Source of the DNA: Blakeslea trispora
Lineage: Eukaryota; Mucoromycota; Mucoromycetes; Mucorales; Choanephoraceae
Reading direction: 5' to 3'
DNA length: 64,000 nucleotides
Assembly: GCA_025331445.1 (NCBI GenBank)
Contig: JAIWNE010000027.1
Span: 124,001-188,000, forward strand
Of the stretch, positions 1 to 9,832 are shown in pieces (position 1 is the first letter of the stretch; each line of letters starts with the position of its first letter). The position numbers and the translations under genes were made by a program. A model generated the notes under the pieces. The model was not told where the DNA came from, searched no databases, and was given only the letters and a program-made list of their open reading frames with translations.

Positions 1-39
1 TTCACCTTTTTTTTTTTCTTTATTTTTTTTTCTTACACG

Positions 40-1536
40 ATGGTGTTGACAGAAGAAGAAAGAGAGAAACTAGCACAATATCAAGCAAGTCTTTTCTTAG
101 CAAAAAAAAAAAGCAAATTGCCTTGTTACTCATCATTACTTTAGGCCATTACTCAATTAAGAGATGGAGAAGAAGGTGCAAGACAGTTGGCTGAACATGA
201 CTGGAATATAGAAGTAAAAAAAAGAAGTCTTTGTTGTCATTCTTTTCTTTTTTATTTACTTTTTTTTTTCTTATTAGAGAGCCATTCAACATTTCTTTGA
301 TAATGAAAAGAGACCATCAACACCACCACCACCAGCACCACCACCACCAGTCAGAAGAACTCAACCCACTCGATTCTCTCTTTTCTCACTGTTATTTTGG
401 CCCTTTGGACTAGCCTGGAACATCAGTTGGTCTATCCTGTCCTTTGCCAGACGCTTCTTATCTCGACCCATCCAGGACAGACCAAGACATCCTCGTAGCT
501 TGGCTATTGAATTCAAGCGTCAGTTTGAAGCCAGCTATGGTACAACCCACCTTGACTTTTTTGAAGGTGGTTATTCTCAAGCACTTGAAAAGGCCAAGTC
601 AGAACTCTTGTTTCTCTTGGTGATACTTCACTCCTCAGACCATGAAAAGACAGAACAGTTCTGTCAAGAGACTCTGACTTCACCCGATCTGATCCAGTTT
701 GTTCAAGACCAACGACTTCTTGTCTGGGCAGGTGATGTTGCTCAATCAGAGGCACATAAAGTCAGTGGCACACTTCAGGCTACCACTTTCCCCTTTATGG
801 GCCTGATTGCCCTTCAGGGTCAGATGCCACCCAAGATGACAGTGATTGAACGAATCGAAGGTAGTTGTCATCCACAAGAACTAATCAGTCAGTTAACGCA
901 TGCGATCGAACGTCATGGTGCTGTGCTTCATCGTCTTCAAAACGAACGAGAGCAAAGAGAGAGAGAGCGTCAGTTGAGAGTCGATCAGGATGCAGCTTAT
1001 CATCAGTCCTTGAAGGCCGATCAAGAAAAGGCACGCAAACAACAAGAAGAACAGGAAGCCAAGGCAAGAGAGGAACAGGAGAGAGTGTTGGCTTTGGAGA
1101 AGAGAGAACGAGAGGCACAGAAGAGAAGTCAGTATATTCAATACCTTTATGCCCAGCTACCTCCAGAACCCTCCAGTCAACAAGAAGGTCCATTGGCCAA
1201 AATCAATTTCCGTTTGGCGAATGGAGACCGTGTCGTACGTCAATTTGAAGCCAAGGCCACTGTGAATGTAAGTCGCATATTGAAGATAGAAACAACACAC
1301 TCATTCTCTATTGTTGTTAGACCCTCTATCAATTTGTGGAAGTCTATCCATTATGGAAGCAACATCAACCTCAACAGACAGTAGAGGCACCTACGGACTA
1401 TCAACACCAATACCAATTCACGCTTCACACTACATTTCCCCGTACCGAATTCCCACCCGATACCACTCCTTTGATGGATATTCCTAGTTTATGGCCCAGT
1501 GCTACTTTAGTGGTAGAAGAGAATGAAGATCAATAA
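40..1536 (+). CDS. FAF2/UBXD8-like UBA-UAS-UBX protein (ER-associated degradation)
   Basis: Family role: recruits Cdc48/p97 through its UBX domain to ubiquitinated ER and lipid-droplet proteins. I assemble four exons: 40-84, 145-213, 278-1267 and 1321-1536, giving about 439 aa. An N-terminal UBA-like segment (residues about 3-46, with EHDWNIERAIQHFF) is split by the first two introns. A Pro-rich linker and a hydrophobic hairpin follow (about 70-95, LFSLLFWPFGLAWNISWSI), as in hairpin-anchored UBXD8. A thioredoxin-like UAS domain lies at about 113-250. A highly charged Glu/Arg coiled coil (about 255-330) precedes the UBX domain (about 340-420), interrupted by the last 53-nt intron; TLYQFVEVYPLW resumes the UBX fold. 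The first intron must be GC-AG (CAA|GCAAGT), because only this joins ...LAQYQ to AITQLRDG in frame. The gene converges with the F-box-like gene, with only 13 bp between stops. Confidence 0.88.
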
Positions 1537-1549
1537 AGAAATAAGGATT

Positions 1550-2605
1550 TTATTTTAAGCCATGAGGGGTATCTTTATGGGTTCGAATATGGTCTAATGT
1601 ATCTTCTCTTCCTATCTGTGCTTCAACGATATGCTCTAATGCCATGGGTATATCAAAGGAAGAGACAGGCTGAGCATATTGATAGAGTAGCTTAATTATA
1701 TGATGCATGGTGTAGGCTTGACAATAGCCCCTGGGGTATTTTGTGAAAAAGTGAGCAAAGACCTGACAGAACAAGCGACGATCCTCTCCAGGACCAAGCA
1801 GGGTAGTGGGGTAAGACACTAAGGTACTGACCATCTTGAGTTGATTGGATCGTCTTGCTGTCATCTCACTCGATCGAAAGGATTCTTCAAACAAGATTGA
1901 CAAACAGACTTCCCAGATATCACTACGAGCCAGCGGATCAAATTCACTCATGGGAGCAAAGATGTCAAGCAATTTTGGTTTCTCCAGTATTGACTGGTAA
2001 GGAATAGGTGTCTTTCTGGCTACAAAAGAAGAGAGCAGAAACCATTCAGAAGAGATTATGGTTTCTAGTGTGAGATCATCTCCTTTGACCATAGCAGTGA
2101 TAAATCGATCCAGATCATGATCCTTATGAGCACGATAACCAAGCTGATGACCCTTCTGGATCAAGCTAGCATAACCATCAAAGGGAAGATGTTGGATGGC
2201 CTCTAGAAAAGGTTCTGGTTTATTCTTTTTTGTAGGTTCTTTACCATAGTGTTTTAATAGGGCCTGTAAGAGACAAAAGGGCAGTTGAGCCCCCAGATGG
2301 ATCAAGGTGTTGATAAACTGACCCGTACATTGGGCTGGACAGTACAGAAGAGCATAATAGAGAGCATAACGAGGACCTAGTCGACAGACAATCCAAGCAG
2401 CCCTTGAGTGAGGTTGGATGGCTACTTGCCGAAACAGACGCGATGTGGCAGCAAAGGCTGATGTACAGGAAGGTGTCTCTAACTGTTGATAGATGCAGAC
2501 CAATAGTTCTTTGGGTAGACAAGAGATGAAATCAGGTTTCTTGCTCTTTAGTTTCTTAAATTGAAGTTTTTTAAGCAGGGATTTGGAAGAGACGATCAAT
2601 GTCAT
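1550..2605 (-). CDS. F-box-like protein, ankyrin-like C-terminal part
   Basis: A single-exon 351-aa protein. After a lysine-rich N-terminus (KKLQFKKLKSKKPD) comes an F-box-like motif, residues about 28-65 (ISCLPKELLVCIYQQLETP...FAATSRLFRQVA). In F-box proteins this motif binds Skp1 in an SCF ubiquitin ligase. The remainder is helical, with RYALYYALLYCPAQCTGQFINTLIHLGAQLP resembling the repeat-type helices seen in many F-box proteins of early-diverging fungi. I recognise no specific substrate or ortholog. Its 3' end lies 13 bp from the stop of the convergent FAF2-like gene, so their transcripts probably overlap in the 3' UTRs. Upstream is a GAAA microsatellite-like run near 2612-2634. Confidence 0.7.
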   Translation of the reverse strand: MTLIVSSKSLLKKLQFKKLKSKKPDFISCLPKELLVCIYQQLETPSCTSAFAATSRLFRQVAIQPHSRAAWIVCRLGPRYALYYALLYCPAQCTGQFINTLIHLGAQLPFCLLQALLKHYGKEPTKKNKPEPFLEAIQHLPFDGYASLIQKGHQLGYRAHKDHDLDRFITAMVKGDDLTLETIISSEWFLLSSFVARKTPIPYQSILEKPKLLDIFAPMSEFDPLARSDIWEVCLSILFEESFRSSEMTARRSNQLKMVSTLVSYPTTLLGPGEDRRLFCQVFAHFFTKYPRGYCQAYTMHHIIKLLYQYAQPVSSFDIPMALEHIVEAQIGREDTLDHIRTHKDTPHGLK

Positions 2606-4477
2606 GGATGAAAGAAAAAGAAAGAAAGAAAGAAAGGGCTTGGAATTACAAGCTTATTTGCCCCCTTCAAGCTACTTTTTTTTTTAAACAAACAACCATG
2701 GCCTTATTATCACGTTTGCTGGAAGATCATTTCTGATTGGTTCAAAATGATAGACAATCTTGGTCTTCTCTTACTGTTTCTCATCAGCTGCTTTTTTTCT
2801 TCTTTTTGGAATTCTGTGGCACCTTGGATTTTCATGATTTTCTTTTCATGCAGACAAGAATGGACAGAATAAGATGATTGGTTAGACACGACACTATGAA
2901 ACAACATCTTTTTATGCGCACACACACGAAAAAATGGCCCTTTTGAAATATCGCGATTTATACTAGTTGCTTAAGAGTTTGTTTGATATAAAAGCAAATC
3001 CTCATCAGGTTGGGCTAACAAGCCATTCTGTTGAAGAGTAGCATTTCTCAAGAATATAAACACTTCTTGGATAAAGCAACTACTTTATGTGGTTATCATC
3101 ATGTATTAAAAGAGAGCAAGAATATCATTATCTAATCAGTCAATTGACCCTATCCAAGAAACATGGCTTTATAAACATTTCCAAGGCAACTTGAGAGACT
3201 ACAAGCAAACAACTGGTCAACCTCTTTTTCTAAGGAACATCCTACAAAGCCACGCACAAAAAAAAAGCTATGATTGCCCATACAACATTTAGTTGGTCCA
3301 TGAAAAGATGAGTATCTGCCTCTAGGAAGCATATCAAGATGATCAAGCTAAATCTTTCTGGATGAATATCTTACAAATGCAACATAAGGAAGCTGTGTTT
3401 GCAAAAGAGTACATGCAATTCTCAAGTTAGTGAATATTGTACAATAGTAACGCTTTATTTAATGTTTATCAACACAAGATATGTTACTCTTCTGTTGTAT
3501 ATTAAACTGAATAGCATGTTAGTGCTTGAAGTGATTGTAATTTCAGAGGGGGGGGATTGCTATTCTTATATTCAGGATGACTCTTAAATCAAGTGATTAC
3601 TGTATGGAAAATGCTGTCAAGAAAACACTCACTTATCAAGCTTAATACTGTACAATTAAGAGACCTCTTGTTTGACACTGCAAATATTAGATGATGGGAT
3701 ACTTACAATTGTTATGTTTACAAGATGGACACAAACGCATACTTTTGTAGATTTAAACATGAAGGCTATTCGATGGATCGTTTTTTTTTCTGCTAGAGAG
3801 ATAGGCCATTCAGTTGTTAATTACAATTTACAGTTAAATTACCCATTAAATGATCAGATTTACAGCATTAATAAAAAAAATAAAAGAAAAAGGGCTCCAT
3901 AGCTTGCATCAAAATACCAACACTTTTTGTATTCATTTTCTTGAAGCTTCTTTGTTTGCTTGAGAGGAAAAAATTAAGATAAACCAAGACACTCTATGTG
4001 TGAGATATTACCCTTAAAATTAGTCTAGAAGTCTCAATATAAAGTTGTATTAGTGAATAGCTTATTCACATGTGCTATTAAAATCATGTTAAATTCAATA
4101 TCAATTAAATTAAGCTGTCAAATTTTCATACTCAAAAAAAAAAAGAACAAGCAATGTTTGCTCTCTCTTTTTTTTTTCTTGATGGAGGTTCCATTAGATG
4201 AGAACTATAGCTTGTCTCATATCCTCAGAACAGCCTATGTTAACATGATCACACTATAGATACATACACTTGACTACAAAGGCTGTCTTTCTGCTGTTTG
4301 TATATATAACTGACTATCTAAGGGCGCAAATCTCTATACTCTGCTTACATAATTCATAAACGCTAAGGCTGTGTCTAAAAAAATGCTAAAAGAAGAGGGG
4401 GGGTATGCATTCATGATTTATTACTATTTTTGTACAAACTAAATTTACATCAAAGTAGTGAAAAAACGTGAAAATTG
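2606..4477. other. AT-rich intergenic region, no supported gene
   Basis: No open frame here shows family similarity or a consistent exon pattern. The stretch contains one copy of a short dispersed repeat with inverted ends (2964-3081), an 8-nt G run at 3548-3555 and a 7-nt G run at 4397-4403. The left part is promoter space for the F-box-like gene and the right part is downstream of the CYRI gene. Confidence 0.5.
2964..3081. repeat. Short dispersed repeat, copy A (candidate MITE)
   Basis: This 118-bp segment shares blocks with 26262-26392, including TGATATAAAAGCAAATCC and TTTCTCAAGAATATAAACAC in the same order. Its ends form an imperfect inverted repeat: it begins AGTTGCTT and ends AAAGCAACT. 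No target duplication is clear. It could be a miniature transposon or a remnant of a larger element. Only two copies are visible here. Confidence 0.5.
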
Positions 4478-5768
4478 TCAAGTGGCCAAAACTAAATTTC
4501 TAAGGTTTTTTGGCGTGGTATCATCATTCAAATGCTTGGAATTATAACGCAAGGCTGACAATAGACTGCTTGCATTTAATTCTTTAGAGGCATTCAAGTT
4601 GTTGTTTGTTTGAATTATTTTTACAGAATGTTTAATCTACAAAAGAAAAGTCAGCAAGAAGCTTAAGTTTTTTTCTCATTCAGCTTACATTGATAGGAGA
4701 GTGCTTATAGAAAGCGCCATTTGGGTCAATGTGATCGTACAGAATGATAGAAACTACCATCACTTTCATACAAAATGCCGAGGTAAATGGATTTTGATTT
4801 CTACGGATTGTTTAGTACATGTACTTCTTTTTTCTTGTTCTCCTTATTTTCCTTACTTCTTTTTGCTAACATTAGTGTAACAATTAGACCATAGAGCAGC
4901 TAAGCAGCCACCTACACTCTTTTGCAACTGTTGTTGGCTTACGAAATCAGTGATTGTATCAATCACACATTTGAGCATGGGCGTAGGGTACGCAATAAAT
5001 AATGATATGTTGTTGGCTTGTTCATCTTCTATCATTTCACTTCGAAGATCAGATACACTTTGACGACTGCGCGAATCACTAAAGCGTCCTCTCTGTAACA
5101 TACGCCTATAGTATGAGAAATCGTTTTGCAAAGTTGGACTACGCATCTACAAGAAAAAAAGTATAGAAACTAAGCTGACTTGTTTCTAAACCTGTTCAAT
5201 TTTTGTTTGTTTTTTTACCTTGAGACTATCAAATTCAAAAACGAAATCAAGTAACTCTGCAAACAACTTGGCAAGACCTTGGTTCTTTTCCAAGTTCTTG
5301 TTGACATCACCTTCACAGAGAACACTGAGAAGTTTTGGCAAGTATTGTGCTAATAAAAATCACTCAAGATGAGTCGATAGATGTCTCTATTCTCTGCCAT
5401 ATTGCACATACCAAGGTCTATTGAATAGTCATAAACATCTCGCAAGGCATCTACAGTTGGAGAAACAGCATCCCATGCCTTTGCCTCGTTTTCAGGAGTC
5501 GGCTTCATAATAGCATCTCTGATCAATTCAGAAGCAGGAACATAACTTTCGAGCAAGCTCAACAAAGTAGGACCAGGCTTTATCAAAGCAGAATAAAATT
5601 TGTTGTACAGCTGAAGTTCTTGACTGGAAGGCGTAGCATCTAAAGTAGCTTGTCAGTGGATATGTCTGCCATTTTTTTTTTGTTTTACTCACTTTGAATG
5701 TCAAAACCCAGCTCAGGTACAAACGTATCACCTGAACGGAGATTCAAGCCAGAGATTAATTGACCCAT
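4478..5768 (-). CDS. CYRI/FAM49 family protein (Rac1-binding, DUF1394)
   Basis: Six exons read leftwards: 5768-5693, 5639-5412, 5349-5219, 5146-4857, 4800-4689 and 4636-4478. All phases match and give about 331 aa, against about 324 for animal CYRI. The start MGQLISG keeps the Gly2 of the family's N-myristoylation signal. Diagnostic blocks in order are KAWDAVSPTVDALRDVYDYS, LQNDFSYYRRMLQRGR, VVSIILYDHIDPNGAF and LSALRYNSKHLNDDTT. In animals CYRI binds active Rac1 and restrains the SCAR/WAVE complex. The tandem arginines of the YYRR motif, needed for Rac binding in mammals, are present. Similarity to the family is clear through the whole length; function in a fungus is inferred. Confidence 0.92.
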
Positions 5769-8700
5769 ATTAGATTAGTTACTAGAGTCAGAAACAAGGG
5801 TTATTATTATTCCTTTAACATAAAAAAAAAGTCGACTGGAATACCTTGATGATTGAAAAGGAGTGTGGAGTAAATGATTGTATAATCTCGAAATGTCTCG
5901 AGTAAGAAATTGTTTTTTTGTTGTTTTTTTTTGTAAATGAAAGTATGGGGGATTAAATCTATAAAGATTTAAACAGTAATTAAAAGAGAAAAATTATATA
6001 GTTGAGAAGAAGGGAAAGAAGTTTTTTTTTTTTATTATTCCCTAAACTCATTTATATACTATTTCAAATTTAATTTTGCGTGTCTGACCTTTTTAGGTGT
6101 AACCATTTGAATGTTTAAACATAGAGTTTCCATTTTTGAGCATAGTACACTATTTTGGTACACCACAAATAAATAAACTTTTTTTTTTCTGTACCAGAAA
6201 TCTCCTCTCAGTTTGTCTCTCTCTTTCTCTTTCACATAGGCTATTTCCAAGTAGTTTGATACTCGGTATAACAGGGTCTAAAAAAAAACGAGGCTCTAGA
6301 TTAGAGTTATTTGATTGAATAAATAAGATCAATAGGGTTTCTTTAGCATCTGACTAGTATTTAGTGCAAGACATTGAATTAATTAAGCCATACAACTTGT
6401 TCTTTATAGGAATGAAAGAAGCTTTTTTCTCTCTTTTTTGACTATTATCATCAAGGCTTTTTGTTATAAAAATCCGCTTTTATTTATTTTTTTATTTTTA
6501 CTTGGTTTTCTAGAGACCAAGCAAGTGCTGTTCCGATCTACAATAAACAAATGATTCAGCTGATAAACATAGATATTAAGCAAAACAAAATAGCGTGATT
6601 GTTATTACTCGAAAATGAAAACTATCTGTTAGACAGCATTTCTACTCTTTTATTATCTTTTTCTTTAGATATAATTTGGATTGATGTTCATCCAAGACCA
6701 TGTATTCGCATCTATCACTCTAAAGGATAGTCGCGTTCAGACACCCAAGTTCTTTCCACTAATTAAATATCCATAACCGTGTGACAGCCAAACTGTATCG
6801 CAGGTTTATTAAATATGTTTTGGCGGTACAAAATCATATGCTACATAACTCTCCTGAAGCATGAATGTTCGCAGTGTTACTATCAATAAACTAGTCAGCT
6901 TTACGTAACATCTCTAGGTAGACTCTTGTTTCATGCTGTTCTCTGTAAAAAAAGAAACTGACGGATGCTTTGCTCAAGAGGAAATTACACTACTGAAGCT
7001 GACAGACTGTGTCTTTTTTTCAAAAAAAAAAGAAAGGGCAATTTGAAAGGGGCAATCTTCTGTTTTGATTCAAGCAGTAAGGTTGATCTCATGATATTTT
7101 TTGGCGTATTTTTTTTTCTTCTTTTTTATTTTAATGAAGAGCAAATTACTTCTTTATCAAAGGGAGTAATAATTTGGTCTGATTTGGTTATAGAAATTAT
7201 ACTCTTTTAAGGTGTTTTGTATGACTAGGTTATACAATAGATCAACTTTTTGAATATAGTTACAAGTAAGTATCCTACAAGCTATTGATAAATCAATATA
7301 TAACAGAAAGCTATAGCTGATCAAGATCGACTCTACCAAAATAGATACGGCTTGATAGAAGAGCGCCTTTGAGAAAAGTAAGAAACTTTATTAGCTGAGA
7401 AACGATTCGCTAGACTTTCATTGGCCACAATAGGGAAATGATGTGCATTAATGTGTGAAATGCTTTTAACTTAAATGTCAATATCGATTTTCTTTAGAAT
7501 TGTTCGATATCAAGCTAATTACCGTATATAAGTTAGCACTTGGATTTTTTTTTGTGGCTTAAAGCTCTCTATTTTAATGATAGATCCGGTTACTTTTTTC
7601 ATTATTAGAGTAACTTACTAGAAAAGTTTTGGATTTGCTACTTTGGTCCATCTATCTTTTTGGGAAAAAGGTCAAGTGATACTCTGTAATACAAAATAAA
7701 TCAAATGCTTCTAGTCTAGTATCCTTATAACAAGAACCTACAAAAAAAAAAAACGCGACATAAGAAAGTGGTTTTCTAAAATGGGGTTTCTTGTTTTCTT
7801 TATCAGAGCAATCCTTTCCCTGCCAAGTTTCGTTTTAATAGCATCAAAGCAGATGCATAAATCAAACCAGTAACAGTACAATAGAGATTTATATAGGATT
7901 TTGATGTCGTTTAGGCTTCTCGAGATGTTAATCCAAGGTGCATCATTGGTATCTGTAAATCACTTGTTTTTTCTTAATTGCGCACACTCATTAAGATAAC
8001 AATGGCTTGAAGAACGTTTTTAGCGACAAGATTTGATAGAGTAAGTAATGCTAATAGAGGCAGTACATCAATGCCAGGGTTAGATCTTTTACAGTTCTTG
8101 TTTACCTTTCAAATCTCAATTGATATTGATCTAGAAAACACAGGTATCTGACAATATCAATTCGTTAAAGGAGGGGGGTTCTGGCTTGTTCTCTAATGTG
8201 AAGGCACATACTAGCACATGTATAGCAAAATCATGGTTGTATATCTTTTTTGTAATAAACAAGACTAGACTCAGTCAATTCATGTATTGTCAAAGCATCT
8301 GATGGGCTTCAGATCACAAGAGATCGATTAGAGAGCACAATGCTTTCTTTCGAATTCACAGATCCTATCGGTTTTATAGATCGGAAACCTTTAGTTATCG
8401 TACTATTTAAAATAATAAAAGAGAGAAATAACCAGACTAACAACAAGCATATCATGATGGACTTTTTTTTTTGCTTTTAAAATACTTTCAACGCTATAGC
8501 TTCAAAACGACATTGTGTTTGTAACAAAGACATCAGAAAGGGAGAACGGAATGCTGATCTAGGGCCCTCTCTTCTCCTAGAATGATTCATCCGCAATCTC
8601 CATACAAGACTTTAGTTAACAAAAAAAAAGAATAAAAAGGGCCACAAAACAAAGCTATCAAGCTCTTTTTTTTTTTTGCAAATGAAACAAATGTGTGATA

Positions 8701-8796
8701 TATATTTTCGCAGTACATATAGGAAAACCATGATCATGTTTTCTTTATTTTGTATTCTGTAGATATATATATTGAAACCTCAAGATGAGACACACA
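5769..8796. other. 3 kb AT-rich region without a recognisable gene
   Basis: I see only short, compositionally biased open frames, none with family motifs or consistent splice patterns. Poly-T/poly-A runs are frequent and there is a 6-nt G run at 8173-8178. The left end serves as promoter for the CYRI gene; the right end lies beyond the 3' end of the zinc-cluster gene. A fast-evolving non-coding RNA cannot be excluded. Confidence 0.45.
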
Positions 8797-9744
8797 TCAG
8801 ACAGGTCCTGTGACAGTACCATGAGCACTGTAATATTCTCGATGAACTACAACAGGTGGTGATCCAGCACCACTAGTTATAGTATGGTTGTTGGAAGGAG
8901 TAGGCCTGAAGAAAGCAGAAGGTCTTTTGATAGGAGGTGCAGAATAATCCTCATTGCTTTTTGTATCATTGTTCAACAGTGTCTGTATTGCACTGATCTT
9001 TGGTGAAGAACCAGTAGAGCAGACAGAAGAAGCTGTCGAGGTAGATGATGATTCAGATAATGTAGGCTGATAGTTATGTGGGGGCGGCAGCTTTAAGCTA
9101 TCGTCTTGTGAATAGTAATCTGAATATTTACGCTTGTTATTGTTGGAATAATCACCGTGGTACGGACCGGGAGCGGAATGCTGCTGTTGTTGTTGCTGTT
9201 GATGATAATGATGATGTGGATGATATTGCTGTGAAACAAAGCTTTGTCTGTGATCATTGTTATAGTGGCTATTAGCCAAGAATACTTGCAGAATGTCTTC
9301 AATGACACTTAGACGTTTTTCAATGGCTTGAATCATAGATGTTGTTTTCGCACTTTGTTCGTCATTGATACAAGCAGGCTGGTAAGGGGCTTGAGGTTGA
9401 GGTTGAGGCTGTACTTGCAACGATGTATTTTGAGAAACTAAAGAACGTTGTGGTTGAGGTTGAGACTTTTGGGGTTGTGCCTGTGCTTGCAGTTGGGATT
9501 GAGGTTTTTGTGTTTGCTGCTTTTGTTGTTTGTTTTTAGCTGCGGAATTAGCATATTTGCAATCCATGTTCGTTTTGATACAGCCTGCACAAGGCTTTTC
9601 TCCATTGCACTTTGTCTTCTTTCGACGGCATTCACTACAAGCACTGACAACCTTAAGGCGCTTACGTCTTGTTTTATCTACAGGCATTTGTACATTTGTT
9701 GTTTCTGCTACAGTGGCAGTAATGTTGTCGTTATCGTAAAGCAT
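8797..9744 (-). CDS. Zn2Cys6 (Gal4-type) transcription factor, Gln-rich
   Basis: A 315-aa single-exon protein. A fungal binuclear zinc cluster lies near the N-terminus, with Cys at 36, 39, 46, 52, 55 and 62 (CSECRRKKTKCNGEKPCAGC...DC), preceded by a basic stretch KTRRKRLK. Such proteins bind DNA in the nucleus. A Gln/Pro-rich segment (about 72-122) follows, then a short amphipathic helix (MIQAIEKRLSVIEDILQVFL), a likely dimerisation element, and a His/Gln-rich run. The rest is low-complexity, with Ser-rich and Pro-rich parts that could be activation sequence. The middle-homology domain of larger family members is absent. The target is unknown. Its upstream flank carries an (AG)n tract and it sits between two gene-free blocks of nearly 3 kb. 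Confidence 0.85.
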   Translation of the reverse strand: MLYDNDNITATVAETTNVQMPVDKTRRKRLKVVSACSECRRKKTKCNGEKPCAGCIKTNMDCKYANSAAKNKQQKQQTQKPQSQLQAQAQPQKSQPQPQRSLVSQNTSLQVQPQPQPQAPYQPACINDEQSAKTTSMIQAIEKRLSVIEDILQVFLANSHYNNDHRQSFVSQQYHPHHHYHQQQQQQQHSAPGPYHGDYSNNNKRKYSDYYSQDDSLKLPPPHNYQPTLSESSSTSTASSVCSTGSSPKISAIQTLLNNDTKSNEDYSAPPIKRPSAFFRPTPSNNHTITSGAGSPPVVVHREYYSAHGTVTGPV

Positions 9745-9792
9745 GAAAATTGATATTAAAAAAAAAGGGGAGAGAAATGAGGAGGAAAAGAA

Positions 9793-9832
<40 letters not shown>

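Noticed and set aside
3150..3902. Open frames in the gap between the F-box-like and CYRI genes
   Set aside because: Translations show no family motif, frequent stops around them and no consistent splice signals.
6059..7339. Several 60-80 codon frames in the 3 kb gap
   Set aside because: Composition follows AT-rich DNA (Phe, Leu, Lys, Ile) and none has a plausible start context or exon partner.
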